A program made the position numbers and the translations under genes. 64,000 nucleotides of DNA from Bradyrhizobium sp. B097. Its GTDB lineage: Bacteria > Pseudomonadota > Alphaproteobacteria > Rhizobiales > Xanthobacteraceae. Every line of letters begins with the position of its first letter. Positions within the stretch are counted from its first letter, which is position 1. The stretch is taken from NCBI RefSeq assembly GCF_038957035.1, contig NZ_CP152412.1:8986501-9050500 (forward strand), given 5' to 3'. Shown one piece after another: positions 19,035 through 26,847 of the stretch. Below the pieces are notes generated by a model. The model made no database searches. It had not been told where the DNA came from and saw only the letters and a program-made list of their open reading frames with translations.

Positions 19035-19051
19035 ACTTTGTAATGCAAAGT
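19035..19051. promoter_or_regulatory. Inverted repeat ACTTTG-N5-CAAAGT upstream of the four-gene operon
   Basis: A perfect palindrome lies 11 bp before the start codon of the membrane-protein gene, identical in arms and spacer length to the one at 18001-18017. The position fits a repressor site over the operon promoter or ribosome-binding region. Confidence 0.7.
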
Positions 19052-19151
19052 ATACGGGATCGCCAAGTAAACGCAAGCGGCATCGCCCGGCGTGCCGAGC
19101 GCGATGTTTAACGACCGGTTACTGCGCGGATTGCGGCGAAACCGTGCCGCC

Positions 19152-19511
19152 TCAGACCTTCACCAGACTCGCAAAGCCGCCATAGATCATCCGCTTGACG
19201 TCGAACGGCGCCGTCTTCGGATCCATCGACGACGCCAGGCGGGGATCGGCCATCACCTTGGCGTTGATCCTGTCGCGCTGAGCGCGCGACTTGTAGGTGA
19301 TCCAGGCAAACACGACGGTTTCGCCGGCCTTCAGTTTCACGCTCTGCGGAAACGAGGTCAGCTTGCCCGGCTTGACGTCGTCGGCAACCCATTCGCGATA
19401 GTCCAGCGCACCGTGCTCGCGCCAGACCTTGCCGGCCATCTTCGAGAGCTGGGCGTAGGCCCTGAGTTTCTTCTTCGGCACGGCGACGACGAAACCATCG
19501 ACGTAAGGCAT
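19152..19511 (-). CDS. DUF1428 family protein
   Basis: The 119-aa protein begins MPYVDGFVVAVPKKKLRAY and contains VWREHGALDYREWVADDV and a C-terminal DVKRMIYGGFASLV. These are hallmarks of DUF1428, a dimeric alpha-beta barrel (YciI/ferredoxin-like) family of unknown role. AGGA lies seven bases before the chosen ATG; an in-frame ATG 27 nt earlier is less likely. It is not clearly in an operon; a palindromic repeat lies immediately upstream. Confidence 0.88.
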   Translation of the reverse strand: MPYVDGFVVAVPKKKLRAYAQLSKMAGKVWREHGALDYREWVADDVKPGKLTSFPQSVKLKAGETVVFAWITYKSRAQRDRINAKVMADPRLASSMDPKTAPFDVKRMIYGGFASLVKV

Positions 19512-19533
19512 GGGCGTTTCCTGCGGTTCTATT

Positions 19534-19655
19534 GTCATTCCGGGGCGCGCGAAGCGTGAACCTCAGGCGCGCAACTGCGCGCCGGGGAATCTCGAGATCC
19601 CCCGATGCGCAGTTGCGCATCTGTGGTTCGATGCTTCGCATCGCCCCGGGATGAC
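19534..19655. repeat. GTCAT...ATGAC palindrome (CCGGGGC type)
   Basis: An inverted repeat of about 122 bp opens GTCATTCCGGGGCGCGC and closes GCATCGCCCCGGGATGAC. Inner palindromes are GATGCGCAGTTGCGCATC and GATGCTTCGCATC. The same arrangement occurs at 25243-25343. It sits between DUF1428 and DUF899 genes. Confidence 0.88.
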
Positions 19656-19683
19656 GAACGCCAACGCTGCGCGTCAGCGTTCG

Positions 19684-20421
19684 TCAGCTGTGACAGCAGG
19701 ATGCCTGAACCGGCGCCGGTTGGTACTGGTCACGTAGCCGCACCCAATCCATCGGATAGGGCAAGCCCTCCTCGTGGCGGCCGAGCGGCGTCAGGTCGAG
19801 ATAGTGATAGGCAGCATTCATCATATCGAGGCCGCGCGCGAAGGTCGAGTAAGTGTGGAACACGCTCCCGTTCTCGTCGCGGAAGAACACGCTGATGCCG
19901 GGCAGCTCGGGACCATAGAGCGGGGTCGTTCCATAATTGTATTTCGCGTCCCCGGCATCGATCTGCCCTTGCGTGAACGACACACCGTAATCGTAGTTGA
20001 AGTCATTGGCGCCCGAGGAGACCCAATCGAAGGTCCAGCCCATCCGTTGCTTGAAGGCCTCGAGCTTGGCCAACGGCGCAAGCGAGATCGCCACCATCGT
20101 GGTGTCGCGTGCGGCCAGATGCGGCACCATGCGCTCGAAACCGTCGACCCAGAACGAGCAGCTCTTGCAGGCTGCGTCCCACTCCGGCGCGAACATCACA
20201 TGCTGCACCACGAGCTGCGGCCTGCCCTTGAAGAGATCGCCGAGCGTCACCTTGCCGTCAGGTCCGTCGAACACATAGTCCTTGTCGACCTTCACCCACG
20301 GCAGCTCGCGGCGCTGCCGGCTCAGCGCTTCGCGGGCCTGGGTGAGCTCCTTCTCGCCGGCCATCAATGCCTTGCGGGCTGCGATCCATTCTTCGCGCGA
20401 GACGATCTTGTGCTGTTGCAT
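19684..20421 (-). CDS. DUF899 family thioredoxin-like protein
   Basis: This 245-aa member of DUF899 shows RRELPWVKVDKDYVFDGP, then LVVQHVMFAP with a CKSCSFW segment (about residues 85-92) and the C-terminal FHTYSTFARGLDMMN...YHYLDLTPLGR. The fold is thioredoxin-like; physiological function is not established. It ends in CCHS. A strong AAAGGAG precedes the start. It is third in an ArsR-AHSA1-DUF899 operon, 18 bp downstream of the AHSA1 gene, an arrangement common in proteobacteria and suggesting a shared, still unclear detoxification role. Confidence 0.92.
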   Translation of the reverse strand: MQQHKIVSREEWIAARKALMAGEKELTQAREALSRQRRELPWVKVDKDYVFDGPDGKVTLGDLFKGRPQLVVQHVMFAPEWDAACKSCSFWVDGFERMVPHLAARDTTMVAISLAPLAKLEAFKQRMGWTFDWVSSGANDFNYDYGVSFTQGQIDAGDAKYNYGTTPLYGPELPGISVFFRDENGSVFHTYSTFARGLDMMNAAYHYLDLTPLGRHEEGLPYPMDWVRLRDQYQPAPVQASCCHS

Positions 20422-20439
20422 GAGATGCTCCTTTGCAGT

Positions 20440-20925
20440 TCAGGCGTCGACATATTGCGCGAGATTGCCGAGGAATTCGGTCCAGCCGCGCTGGTGGTTG
20501 TCGCGCGCGGTCTCGTCGACGAACTGCGCGTGACGGAAGGTGAGCAATGTGCCGCCGGCGTCGGGCTTGATCGACACGGTCACTTCGGATTCGCGTTCCG
20601 GCGTCGAGTGCCAGGCCCAGCTGAACACCAGCTTCTGGTTCGGCACCACTTCGCGATAGATGCCGCCGACCTCGTGATACTCGCCGTTCGAACCGGTGAA
20701 CTTGATCCGGTAGCGGCCGCCGACACGGACGTCGAGCTCGGCCTGCGTCGTGCCGGGCTTGACCTGGCCCGGGCCGAACCACTGCACTAGGCTTTCCGGT
20801 TCGGTCCACGCGGCGTAGACTTTTTCCGGCCGGGCGCGGAGGCGCCGCGTGAGGGTGAGGCTTGGGCGCGCGGCGAGGCCGGCGTCGGCTGCGGCTGCGG
20901 ATTTAGTTGCCGATTTAACTGCCAT
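20440..20925 (-). CDS. SRPBCC/AHSA1-domain protein
   Basis: The 161-aa protein is an Activator-of-Hsp90-homologue type START fold. It has LTLTRRLRARPEKVYAAWTE, LVQWFGPG, ELDVRVGGRYRI and the end motif ARDNHQRGWTEFLGNLA. It probably binds a small hydrophobic ligand; no catalytic residues are evident. Start ATG 20923-20925 has GGAGG seven bases upstream. That start lies 139 bp inside the upstream arsR gene in another frame, so the first 46 codons are double-coding. An open extension further upstream is only the antisense-like continuation inside arsR. Confidence 0.9.
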   Translation of the reverse strand: MAVKSATKSAAAADAGLAARPSLTLTRRLRARPEKVYAAWTEPESLVQWFGPGQVKPGTTQAELDVRVGGRYRIKFTGSNGEYHEVGGIYREVVPNQKLVFSWAWHSTPERESEVTVSIKPDAGGTLLTFRHAQFVDETARDNHQRGWTEFLGNLAQYVDA

Positions 20926-21254
20926 GGGTCTTCCTCCACAAAAGCGGCAAGGCGGTCGAGATTGTCGGACCAGAATTGCGCATAGCGATTGAGCCAGTTC
21001 ATCGCCTGCTCCATCGGCCTCGCGGTGAGCCGGCATGCCACCGTGCGGCCGGTCTTTTCGCGCGCGACCAGGCCGGCATCCGTGAGCACGTCGAGATGCT
21101 TCATGATCGCCGGCAACGACATCGCGAATGGCTGCGCCAGCTCGCTCACCGACAGGCTTTCCTGCTCGCCGAGCCGCGCGAGCAGCGCGCGGCGGGTGGG
21201 GTCGGAAAGCGCCGCAAAAGTGCGGTCCAGCGTCTCGTCCTGATACTTAACCAT
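20787..21254 (-). CDS. ArsR-family transcriptional regulator
   Basis: This 155-aa regulator has a standard ArsR winged helix: ALSDPTRRALLARLGEQESLSV, then FAMSLPAIMKHLDVLTDAGLV and the wing KTGRTVACRL (about residues 10-85). No metal-binding cysteine pair is present in the recognition helix. The family domain ends near residue 110. The last 45 residues are a Pro/Ser/Arg/Lys low-complexity tail encoded in the region that overlaps the AHSA1 gene. The start codon lies inside a 24-bp palindrome, suggesting autoregulation of the ArsR-AHSA1-DUF899 operon. Confidence 0.9.
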   Translation of the reverse strand: MVKYQDETLDRTFAALSDPTRRALLARLGEQESLSVSELAQPFAMSLPAIMKHLDVLTDAGLVAREKTGRTVACRLTARPMEQAMNWLNRYAQFWSDNLDRLAAFVEEDPWQLNRQLNPQPQPTPASPRAQASPSRGASAPGRKKSTPRGPNRKA

Positions 21255-21266
21255 AAGGTTTAGTAT
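21243..21266. promoter_or_regulatory. Palindromic operator over the arsR start codon
   Basis: Arms ATACTTAACC and GGTTTAGTAT, separated by ATAA, match at nine of ten positions. The arsR ATG is at 21252-21254, within the palindrome. ArsR proteins typically bind such AT-containing dyads over their own promoters. Confidence 0.65.
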
Positions 21267-21388
21267 AGGCGCAAACGGCGCGACGTCAAGCGCGGCCTTT
21301 CACGATCGCGTCAGGGATCGGCGCGTCGCTACGCCGGATGGTCGGGACTGCTGGAGGCAGCGAGCGGAAGCGCCCTCACGTCAGACGG

Positions 21389-21673
21389 CTAGTGCCGGTG
21401 ATGCCGATGCCGATGCCGGTACGGTCGTGGTTCCGGCTGCAACTGCTGACCAAACAGGAAGCGCGGATTTTCGCCGCAGGCGAGATAGCGTCCGGACACG
21501 CTCGCAAGGCACTGATCATAGGTCTGGTAGCCGCATTCGCCGGGATAGCCGAGGCTCGGGCCCTGCGCGCACCATGGGTAATCATAGGGATCGGCCGTCG
21601 CGCGATCGATGCTGGCCGCACCGGCGAGCGTGATCGTTCCCAACACAAGCACTGCCAATCGCGATGTGCGCAT
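21389..21673 (-). CDS. DUF3551 family small secreted protein
   Basis: The 94-aa product has an N-terminal signal peptide (MRTSRLAVLVLGTITLAGAA) and a mature part with DYPWCAQGP and CGYQTYDQCLASVSG, the cysteine pattern of DUF3551. This family is abundant in Bradyrhizobium. The C-terminus is a basic tail ending HRHRHHRH, which might bind metal (inference). The start chosen is the Met that opens the signal peptide; an in-frame Met lies 51 nt upstream. Confidence 0.82.
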   Translation of the reverse strand: MRTSRLAVLVLGTITLAGAASIDRATADPYDYPWCAQGPSLGYPGECGYQTYDQCLASVSGRYLACGENPRFLFGQQLQPEPRPYRHRHRHHRH

Positions 21674-21859
21674 GATCCAACCCGTTCCGACTCTCAAGAT
21701 ACCGCGATCAATCAAGCGCGGCATATCGGGTTAAGTTCCTGAACGCCATCTCATTCGGCGTCCAGGCCGGTCAATTCTTGGAGCCCAGGTCTTGGCGCCC
21801 GGGCGCAAGACAAGTCCGCCGCTTGCGGCCGGACCTGTCCCGGACGTGCAGCCCGAAGC

Positions 21860-22831
21860 CTATTCGACCTTGAGGCCGGCGAACTCGACCACTTTCTTCC
21901 ACTTGTCGGTCTCGGCCTTGATGTCGTTGCCGAAGGCGTCCGGCGTCTGGATCAGCGAGTCGCCGCCGAGCTCGACCAGGCGCTTCCTCATGTCGGGCTC
22001 GGCGAGCACGGCGTTGATCTCGGTGTTGAGCTTGGCGATCAGTTCCTTCGGCGTGTTCTTCGGCGCGCCCATGCCGAACAGTGCGCTCGCCTCATAACCC
22101 TTCACGGTCTCGGCGATCGCCGGCACGTCCGGCAATTGCGAGGAGCGTTCCGTCGTGGTCACGCCGAGCGCGCGCAGCGAACCGGAGCGGATGTGCTGGA
22201 TGATCGAAGGCATGTTGTCGAAGATCACCTGCACCTGGCCACCGAGCATGTCGGTGATCGCAGGCGCGGCGCCGCGATACGGCACGTGCTGCATCTTGCA
22301 GCCGGTCATCGACATGAACATTTCGCCGGAGAGGTGCACCGAGGTGCCGTTGCCGGAAGAGGCCATGTTCACCTTGCCGGGATTGGCCTTCACATACTCG
22401 ATGAACTCGGCGACGTTCTTCGCCGGCACGTCCTTGTTGACGGTCATCACGTTGGGCACGCGGTTGAAGGACGCGACCGGCGCGACGTCGCGTACGAAGT
22501 TGAATTTCAGGTTGGCGTAGAGCGAGGCGTTGATGTAGTTCGCCGGATTGACCAGCAGCACGGTGTAGCCGTCCGGCTCGGCATTGATCGCAGCTTCGGT
22601 GCCGATATTGTTGCCGGCGCCCGGCTTGTTCTCGATCACGAACTGCTGGCCGAGCTTCTCCGACAGCCGCTGCCCGATCAGGCGCGCGATGATGTCGGTG
22701 GCGCCGCCCGGCGGATAGCCCACGATCCAGCGCACCGGCCGCGCCGGATAGTCGGCAGCCGAAGCGCGGCCGATCGCGAATGTCGAAATCCCCGACCCGA
22801 TCAGGCCCAGCGCGGCGCGGCGTGAAATCAT
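21860..22831 (-). CDS. Bug/TctC-type tripartite tricarboxylate transporter substrate-binding protein
   Basis: This 323-aa periplasmic binding protein carries a twin-arginine-like signal (MISRRAALGLIGSGISTF) and the Bug-family motifs YPARPVRWIVGYPPGGATDIIAR and GNNIGTEAAINAEPDGYT. It would deliver a carboxylate or similar ligand to a TctAB permease. No TctA or TctB gene is adjacent, so it is an orphan receptor here, as are many Bug proteins. GGAGAGA precedes the chosen ATG 22829-22831; an open extension of 37 codons upstream is rejected. Confidence 0.92.
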   Translation of the reverse strand: MISRRAALGLIGSGISTFAIGRASAADYPARPVRWIVGYPPGGATDIIARLIGQRLSEKLGQQFVIENKPGAGNNIGTEAAINAEPDGYTVLLVNPANYINASLYANLKFNFVRDVAPVASFNRVPNVMTVNKDVPAKNVAEFIEYVKANPGKVNMASSGNGTSVHLSGEMFMSMTGCKMQHVPYRGAAPAITDMLGGQVQVIFDNMPSIIQHIRSGSLRALGVTTTERSSQLPDVPAIAETVKGYEASALFGMGAPKNTPKELIAKLNTEINAVLAEPDMRKRLVELGGDSLIQTPDAFGNDIKAETDKWKKVVEFAGLKVE

Positions 22832-23031
22832 GAAGTCTCTCCCAATCCCGCAGGGTTTGACCCCTGCCCGTTTCTGTTGCGTTGCGTGCGGCGCGGTTTT
22901 AACAAACAATGTCTGAAGCGGCCAGTGCGACACGTGCGACACCGACCGCGACGAAAGGCTAAGCCTCGGCTCTGCATCAGACCCGAAGCGTTGAATTCTT
23001 GTTTAAGACTCTGGACCGAAGAGGATCGATC

Positions 23032-23451
23032 ATGTCCGTCAAGGTGAATGGGCTCGACCATCTCGTGATCAACGTCACCGATGTGGTGCGCTCGGTTGCC
23101 TGGTACAGCAGGATCCTCGGCATGGAGGTGAAGGTGTTCGACCCCGGCAAGGGCAAGACACCGCGCACCTCGCTGGTGTTCGGCAACCAGAAGATCAATG
23201 TGCGGCCGCGCGATGCCGACAAGGTGGACTGGTTCACCGCCGATCATGAAGCGGCCGGCAGCGACGATCTCTGCTTCCTCACCTCGAGCACGCCCGAGGC
23301 GGTGGTCGCGCATCTGAAGGCCCATGGCGTCAAGATCGAGGAAGGCCCCGTCGCCAAGCAGGGCGCGCGCGGCACGCTGCGTTCGGTCTATTGCCGCGAC
23401 CCCGACGGCAGCCTGATCGAGATCTCGTCGTATGAGGACGGCGCGAAGTAG
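23032..23451 (+). CDS. VOC-family (glyoxalase/dioxygenase fold) protein
   Basis: The 139-aa protein has paired beta-alpha-beta-beta-beta modules: VNGLDHLVINVTDVVRSVAWY at the N-terminus and VYCRDPDGSLIEISSYE at the C-terminus. Metal ligands are probably the His in LDHLVI, the His near DHEAAGSDDLCF and the Glu in LIEISS. The reaction is unknown; family members include glyoxalases, dioxygenases and resistance proteins. Start ATG 23032 is favoured by GAGG upstream over an ATG 33 nt earlier. It is divergent from the Bug gene. Confidence 0.88.
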   Translation: MSVKVNGLDHLVINVTDVVRSVAWYSRILGMEVKVFDPGKGKTPRTSLVFGNQKINVRPRDADKVDWFTADHEAAGSDDLCFLTSSTPEAVVAHLKAHGVKIEEGPVAKQGARGTLRSVYCRDPDGSLIEISSYEDGAK

Positions 23452-23460
23452 CCCCTCCCC

Positions 23461-23541
23461 GTCATTGCGAGCGAAGCGAAGCAATCCAGATCTTCCACGC
23501 GGCGGAATGGATTGCTTCGTCGCTACGCTCCTCGCAATGAC
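23461..23541. repeat. GTCAT...ATGAC palindrome (TTGCGAGCGAAGCGAAG type)
   Basis: An 81-bp two-arm repeat opens GTCATTGCGAGCGAAGCG and AAGCAATCCA, and closes TGGATTGCTTCG with CTCCTCGCAATGAC. A near-identical copy is at 26750-26832. It lies between the VOC gene and the acyl-CoA ligase gene, only 9 bp after the VOC stop. Confidence 0.92.
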
Positions 23542-23646
23542 GCGGACAGTCCGCGGCAAATCCCGATTTGCTCTCGGCGCACGCCGATGGCAGAACTGCT
23601 CCCAACCAAGATCAATGGCGGCCGGCAAGGCTGCGCGGGAGGACAT

Positions 23647-25227
23647 ATGACGACTTCACAGCCAGTGCCTGGCATCGTCGGACCGTTTGCGGGGCTCGAC
23701 GTGCCATGGCTGCTCAGGATGCGCGCCGAGGTGCGCCGCGATCATCCATTCCTGATCTGGGCGCCGTTCGATGCGCCGGCGCGGCGCTGGAACTACGGCG
23801 AATTCCATGAGCGCGTCGGCGCGCTCGCGGCGGGCCTCGCCAGGCGCGGCATCAAGCAGGGCGACTATGTCCTGATCCATCTCGACAACTGCGTCGAGGC
23901 GATCATGTCGTGGTTCGCCTGCGTCGAGCTCGGCGCCATCGCCGTCACCACCAACACCCGCTCGGCCGCGGCCGAGATCGACTATTTTGCCGGCCATTGC
24001 GGCGCGGTCGCCGCGATCACCCAGCCGGCCTATGCCGAGCTGCTATCAGCCAACTGCAAGGGCCTGCGCTGGATCGCGGTGACCTCGCACGACGCGGGGC
24101 AGGCGCCGGCACACGCGCCCGTGCACAGCGACAGCTTTGACGCGCTGTTCGCCGACAGCGCCGACCGGCCGAAGCGCCCGATCGATCCGCTCGCACCGTG
24201 CAGCGTGCAATACACTTCCGGCACCACGTCGCGGCCGAAGGCGGTGCTATGGACGCATGCCAACGCGCTGTGGGGCGCCAAGATCAACGCCGCCCATCAG
24301 GACCTGCACGCAACGGATGTGCACCAGACCTATCTGCCGCTGTTCCACACCAACGCGCTGGCCTATTCGATGCTGGCGAGCCTGTGGGTCGGCTCGACCT
24401 GCGTGATCCAGCCGCGCTTCTCGGCGAGCCGCTTCTGGCCGGTGGCGCTCGAGCACGGCTCGACCTGGACCTCGACAATCCCGTTCTGCATGAAGGCGCT
24501 GCTCGAGCACGAGGTTCCGAAGAACCACAGGTTCAGGCTCTGGGGCACGGCCGTGAACGAGCCGCCGGCATTCGCCGTGTTCGGCATCAAGATCATCGGT
24601 TGGTGGGGCATGACCGAGACCATCACCCACGGCATCATCGGCGAGGTCGACCAACCGAACCCACCGATGTCGATCGGCCGCGCCGCGCCGGAATACGAAA
24701 TCCGCATCACCAACGATGATGGCGCGCCGACCGGCGTCGGCGAGACCGGCAACCTGCTGATCAAGGGCATCCCCGGCCTGTCGCTGTTCGCCGAATATCT
24801 GCATAACGAGAAGGCGACGCGCGAGAGCTTTGACGAGCACGGCTATTTCATCACCGGCGACCGCGTCACGATGCTGGAGCGCGGCTATCTCAAGTTCGGC
24901 GATCGCTCCAAGGACATGCTCAAGGTCGGTGGCGAGAACGTCGCGGCCTCCGAGATCGAGCAGGTGATCGCGGTGGTGCCGGGCGTGCGCGAGGCCGCCG
25001 TGGTGGCGAAGAAGCACCCGATGCTGGACGAGGTTCCGGTCGTCTTCATCATCCCGCAAACCGGCGTCGCGGCGCTGCCCGCCGATCTCCACGACAAGGT
25101 CATGACCGCATGCCGCTCCGCGCTCGCCGACTTCAAGGTGCCGCGGGAAATCCGCTTCGTCGACGAGATGCCGCGCTCGACGCTGGAGAAGGTTGCGAAG
25201 GCGGAGTTGAGGAAGATGCTGGAGTGA
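23647..25227 (+). CDS. AMP-dependent acyl-CoA synthetase/ligase
   Basis: This 526-aa ANL-superfamily enzyme activates a carboxylic acid to an acyl-adenylate and then a CoA thioester. Motifs are the phosphate loop YTSGTTSRPKAVLWTH (about residue 188), the adenine region GWWGMTETITHG, the hinge YFITGDRVTML and the C-terminal lysine region near the end (STLEKVAKAEL). The P-loop reads TSRPKA where TSGPKG is usual. It resembles crotonobetaine/carnitine-CoA ligase-like proteins, but the substrate cannot be read. GGAGG precedes ATG 23647. It converges on the P450 gene across a repeat. Confidence 0.92.
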   Translation: MTTSQPVPGIVGPFAGLDVPWLLRMRAEVRRDHPFLIWAPFDAPARRWNYGEFHERVGALAAGLARRGIKQGDYVLIHLDNCVEAIMSWFACVELGAIAVTTNTRSAAAEIDYFAGHCGAVAAITQPAYAELLSANCKGLRWIAVTSHDAGQAPAHAPVHSDSFDALFADSADRPKRPIDPLAPCSVQYTSGTTSRPKAVLWTHANALWGAKINAAHQDLHATDVHQTYLPLFHTNALAYSMLASLWVGSTCVIQPRFSASRFWPVALEHGSTWTSTIPFCMKALLEHEVPKNHRFRLWGTAVNEPPAFAVFGIKIIGWWGMTETITHGIIGEVDQPNPPMSIGRAAPEYEIRITNDDGAPTGVGETGNLLIKGIPGLSLFAEYLHNEKATRESFDEHGYFITGDRVTMLERGYLKFGDRSKDMLKVGGENVAASEIEQVIAVVPGVREAAVVAKKHPMLDEVPVVFIIPQTGVAALPADLHDKVMTACRSALADFKVPREIRFVDEMPRSTLEKVAKAELRKMLE

Positions 25228-25242
25228 CGCGGCCCTAGCCGC

Positions 25243-25343
25243 GTCATTCCGGGGCGCGCATCAGCGCGAACCCGGAATCCCGAGATTCCCCGATGCGCAA
25301 TTGCGCATCTGAGGTTCGATGCTGCGCATCGCCCCGGAATGAC
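25243..25343. repeat. GTCAT...ATGAC palindrome (CCGGGGC type)
   Basis: This 101-bp element has the same architecture as 19534-19655: GTCATTCCGGGGCGCGC at one end, GCCCCGGAATGAC at the other, and the inner GATGCGCAATTGCGCATC palindrome. It occupies the gap between convergent ligase and P450 genes. Confidence 0.9.
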
Positions 25344-25353
25344 GGGTTGCTGA

Positions 25354-26643
25354 CTAATTCACCTCGAACCGGATCGGCAGCTTCTTCGGGCCACTGACAA
25401 AATAGGCCTGCGTCATCTTCACCTCGCCGTCGAGCGACAGCGATTTCAGGTGCGGCAGCAGTTCCTCGAACAGGATGCGCATCTCGAGCTTGGCCAGATA
25501 CTGGCCGAGGCAGAGATGCGCGCCATAGCCGAACGCGACGTGGCGATTGGGCTTGCGGTCGCTGCGGAAGCGATCGGGATCCTCGAACACGTCCTCGTCG
25601 CGATTGCCCGAGGCGTAGCACAGCATCAGCCAGTCGCCCTTCGCGATCTTGCGGCCGCCGAGCTCGGTATCCGCGGTGGCCGAGCGCATGAAATGCTTGA
25701 CCGGCGTCATCCAGCGGATCGCCTCGTCGACCAGGCCCGGGATCAATGCCGGGTTGGCCTTCACCTTGGCGAATTCCGCGGGGTCCCTGGCCAGCGCCCA
25801 GATCGCGCCCGCGGTCGAGGATGAGGTGGTGTCGTGGCCCGCGGTCGCGACGATCATGTAATAGCTGGTCTGATCGTGCTCGGGCATGTAGTCGCCGCCG
25901 ATCTTCGCGTTGGCGATGACGGTGGCGAGATCGTCGCGCGGGCTCTGGCGGCGATTTTCGGTGATTTTGCGGAAGTAGGCGGAGAAGTCGGCGACGATCG
26001 CCTGCAACATCGCCGAGACTTGTTCCGCGCTCAGCGCCTCGCGGACGCGCGCGGTGTCGGGATCCTGCGGTCCGAACAGCTCCTGCGTCAGCTTGAGCAT
26101 GCGCGGCTCGTCCGCCTCGGGCACGCCGAGGATCTCCATGATGACGTGCAGCGGATAGCCGAGCGCGACGTCCTCGACGAAATCGCAGGCGCCGCCGCGG
26201 TCGAGCATGCGCTGCACTGTGGCGCGCGCGATCTCGCGGACGCGGCCTTCGAACTTGCCGAGATTGGCCGGCATGAACCAGCCCTGCGTCAGCGCGCGGT
26301 ATTTCGGATGGTCGGGCGCATCCATCTGCACCAGAGAGCGCACCAGATTGGGCCCGCCGGTGATCTTGCGCACCCGCTCCTCGAGCGCCTGCGTCGTCAG
26401 CGTGGTCGGGCGGTCGGCATTGTGGAACAGATCGTTCTGCCGGCTGATCGCCTGGATATGGGCGTGCTTGGTCACCACCCAGAACGGATCGAAGCGGTCG
26501 GGCCGCGCGATCCCGAGCGGGTTGTTGGCGCGCAGCCAGCGATAGCTGTCGTGGATGCGGTCGTCGGCATAGGCGACGGGATCGACGAGGGTTTCCGCGA
26601 TGTTGGCGGGGATATCGAGATCCCCGTTCGTTGTCGTGTCCAT
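25354..26643 (-). CDS. Cytochrome P450
   Basis: The 429-aa soluble bacterial P450 has the I-helix oxygen-binding motif AGHDTTSS (about residue 266), the ExxR motif in DEAIRW (about 308) and the haem-thiolate loop FGYGAHLCLGQYLA (Cys about 376). It resembles CYP enzymes that hydroxylate terpenoid, steroid or fatty substrates; redox partners are not in the window. Start ATG 26641-26643 follows GAGGA by about seven bases. It converges with the acyl-CoA ligase gene, so a shared catabolic pathway is possible but unproven. Confidence 0.95.
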   Translation of the reverse strand: MDTTTNGDLDIPANIAETLVDPVAYADDRIHDSYRWLRANNPLGIARPDRFDPFWVVTKHAHIQAISRQNDLFHNADRPTTLTTQALEERVRKITGGPNLVRSLVQMDAPDHPKYRALTQGWFMPANLGKFEGRVREIARATVQRMLDRGGACDFVEDVALGYPLHVIMEILGVPEADEPRMLKLTQELFGPQDPDTARVREALSAEQVSAMLQAIVADFSAYFRKITENRRQSPRDDLATVIANAKIGGDYMPEHDQTSYYMIVATAGHDTTSSSTAGAIWALARDPAEFAKVKANPALIPGLVDEAIRWMTPVKHFMRSATADTELGGRKIAKGDWLMLCYASGNRDEDVFEDPDRFRSDRKPNRHVAFGYGAHLCLGQYLAKLEMRILFEELLPHLKSLSLDGEVKMTQAYFVSGPKKLPIRFEVN

Positions 26644-26749
26644 GATCGTCCTCAGCTGCCCAAGCACCGGTCGCGCCGATGATCGCCGAAATCTAGGCGG
26701 AGGTAAGGAGGACGACTTGCGTTGAGAGGCTGATCCAGCGCCGTCAGCC

Positions 26750-26832
26750 GTCATTGCGAGCGAAGCGAAGCAATCCATCGCGCCACAAGCGGAAGCATGG
26801 ATTGCTCGGTCGCTATCGCTCCTCGCAATGAC
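26750..26832. repeat. GTCAT...ATGAC palindrome (TTGCGAGCGAAGCGAAG type)
   Basis: This is the second copy of the element at 23461-23541, with the same outer arms (GTCATTGCGAGCGAAGCG and CTCCTCGCAATGAC) and inner AATCCAT/ATGGATT. It lies between the tail of the HD-GYP gene and the upstream side of the P450 gene. Confidence 0.92.
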
Positions 26833-26847
26833 GACGCGGTGAAAGGC

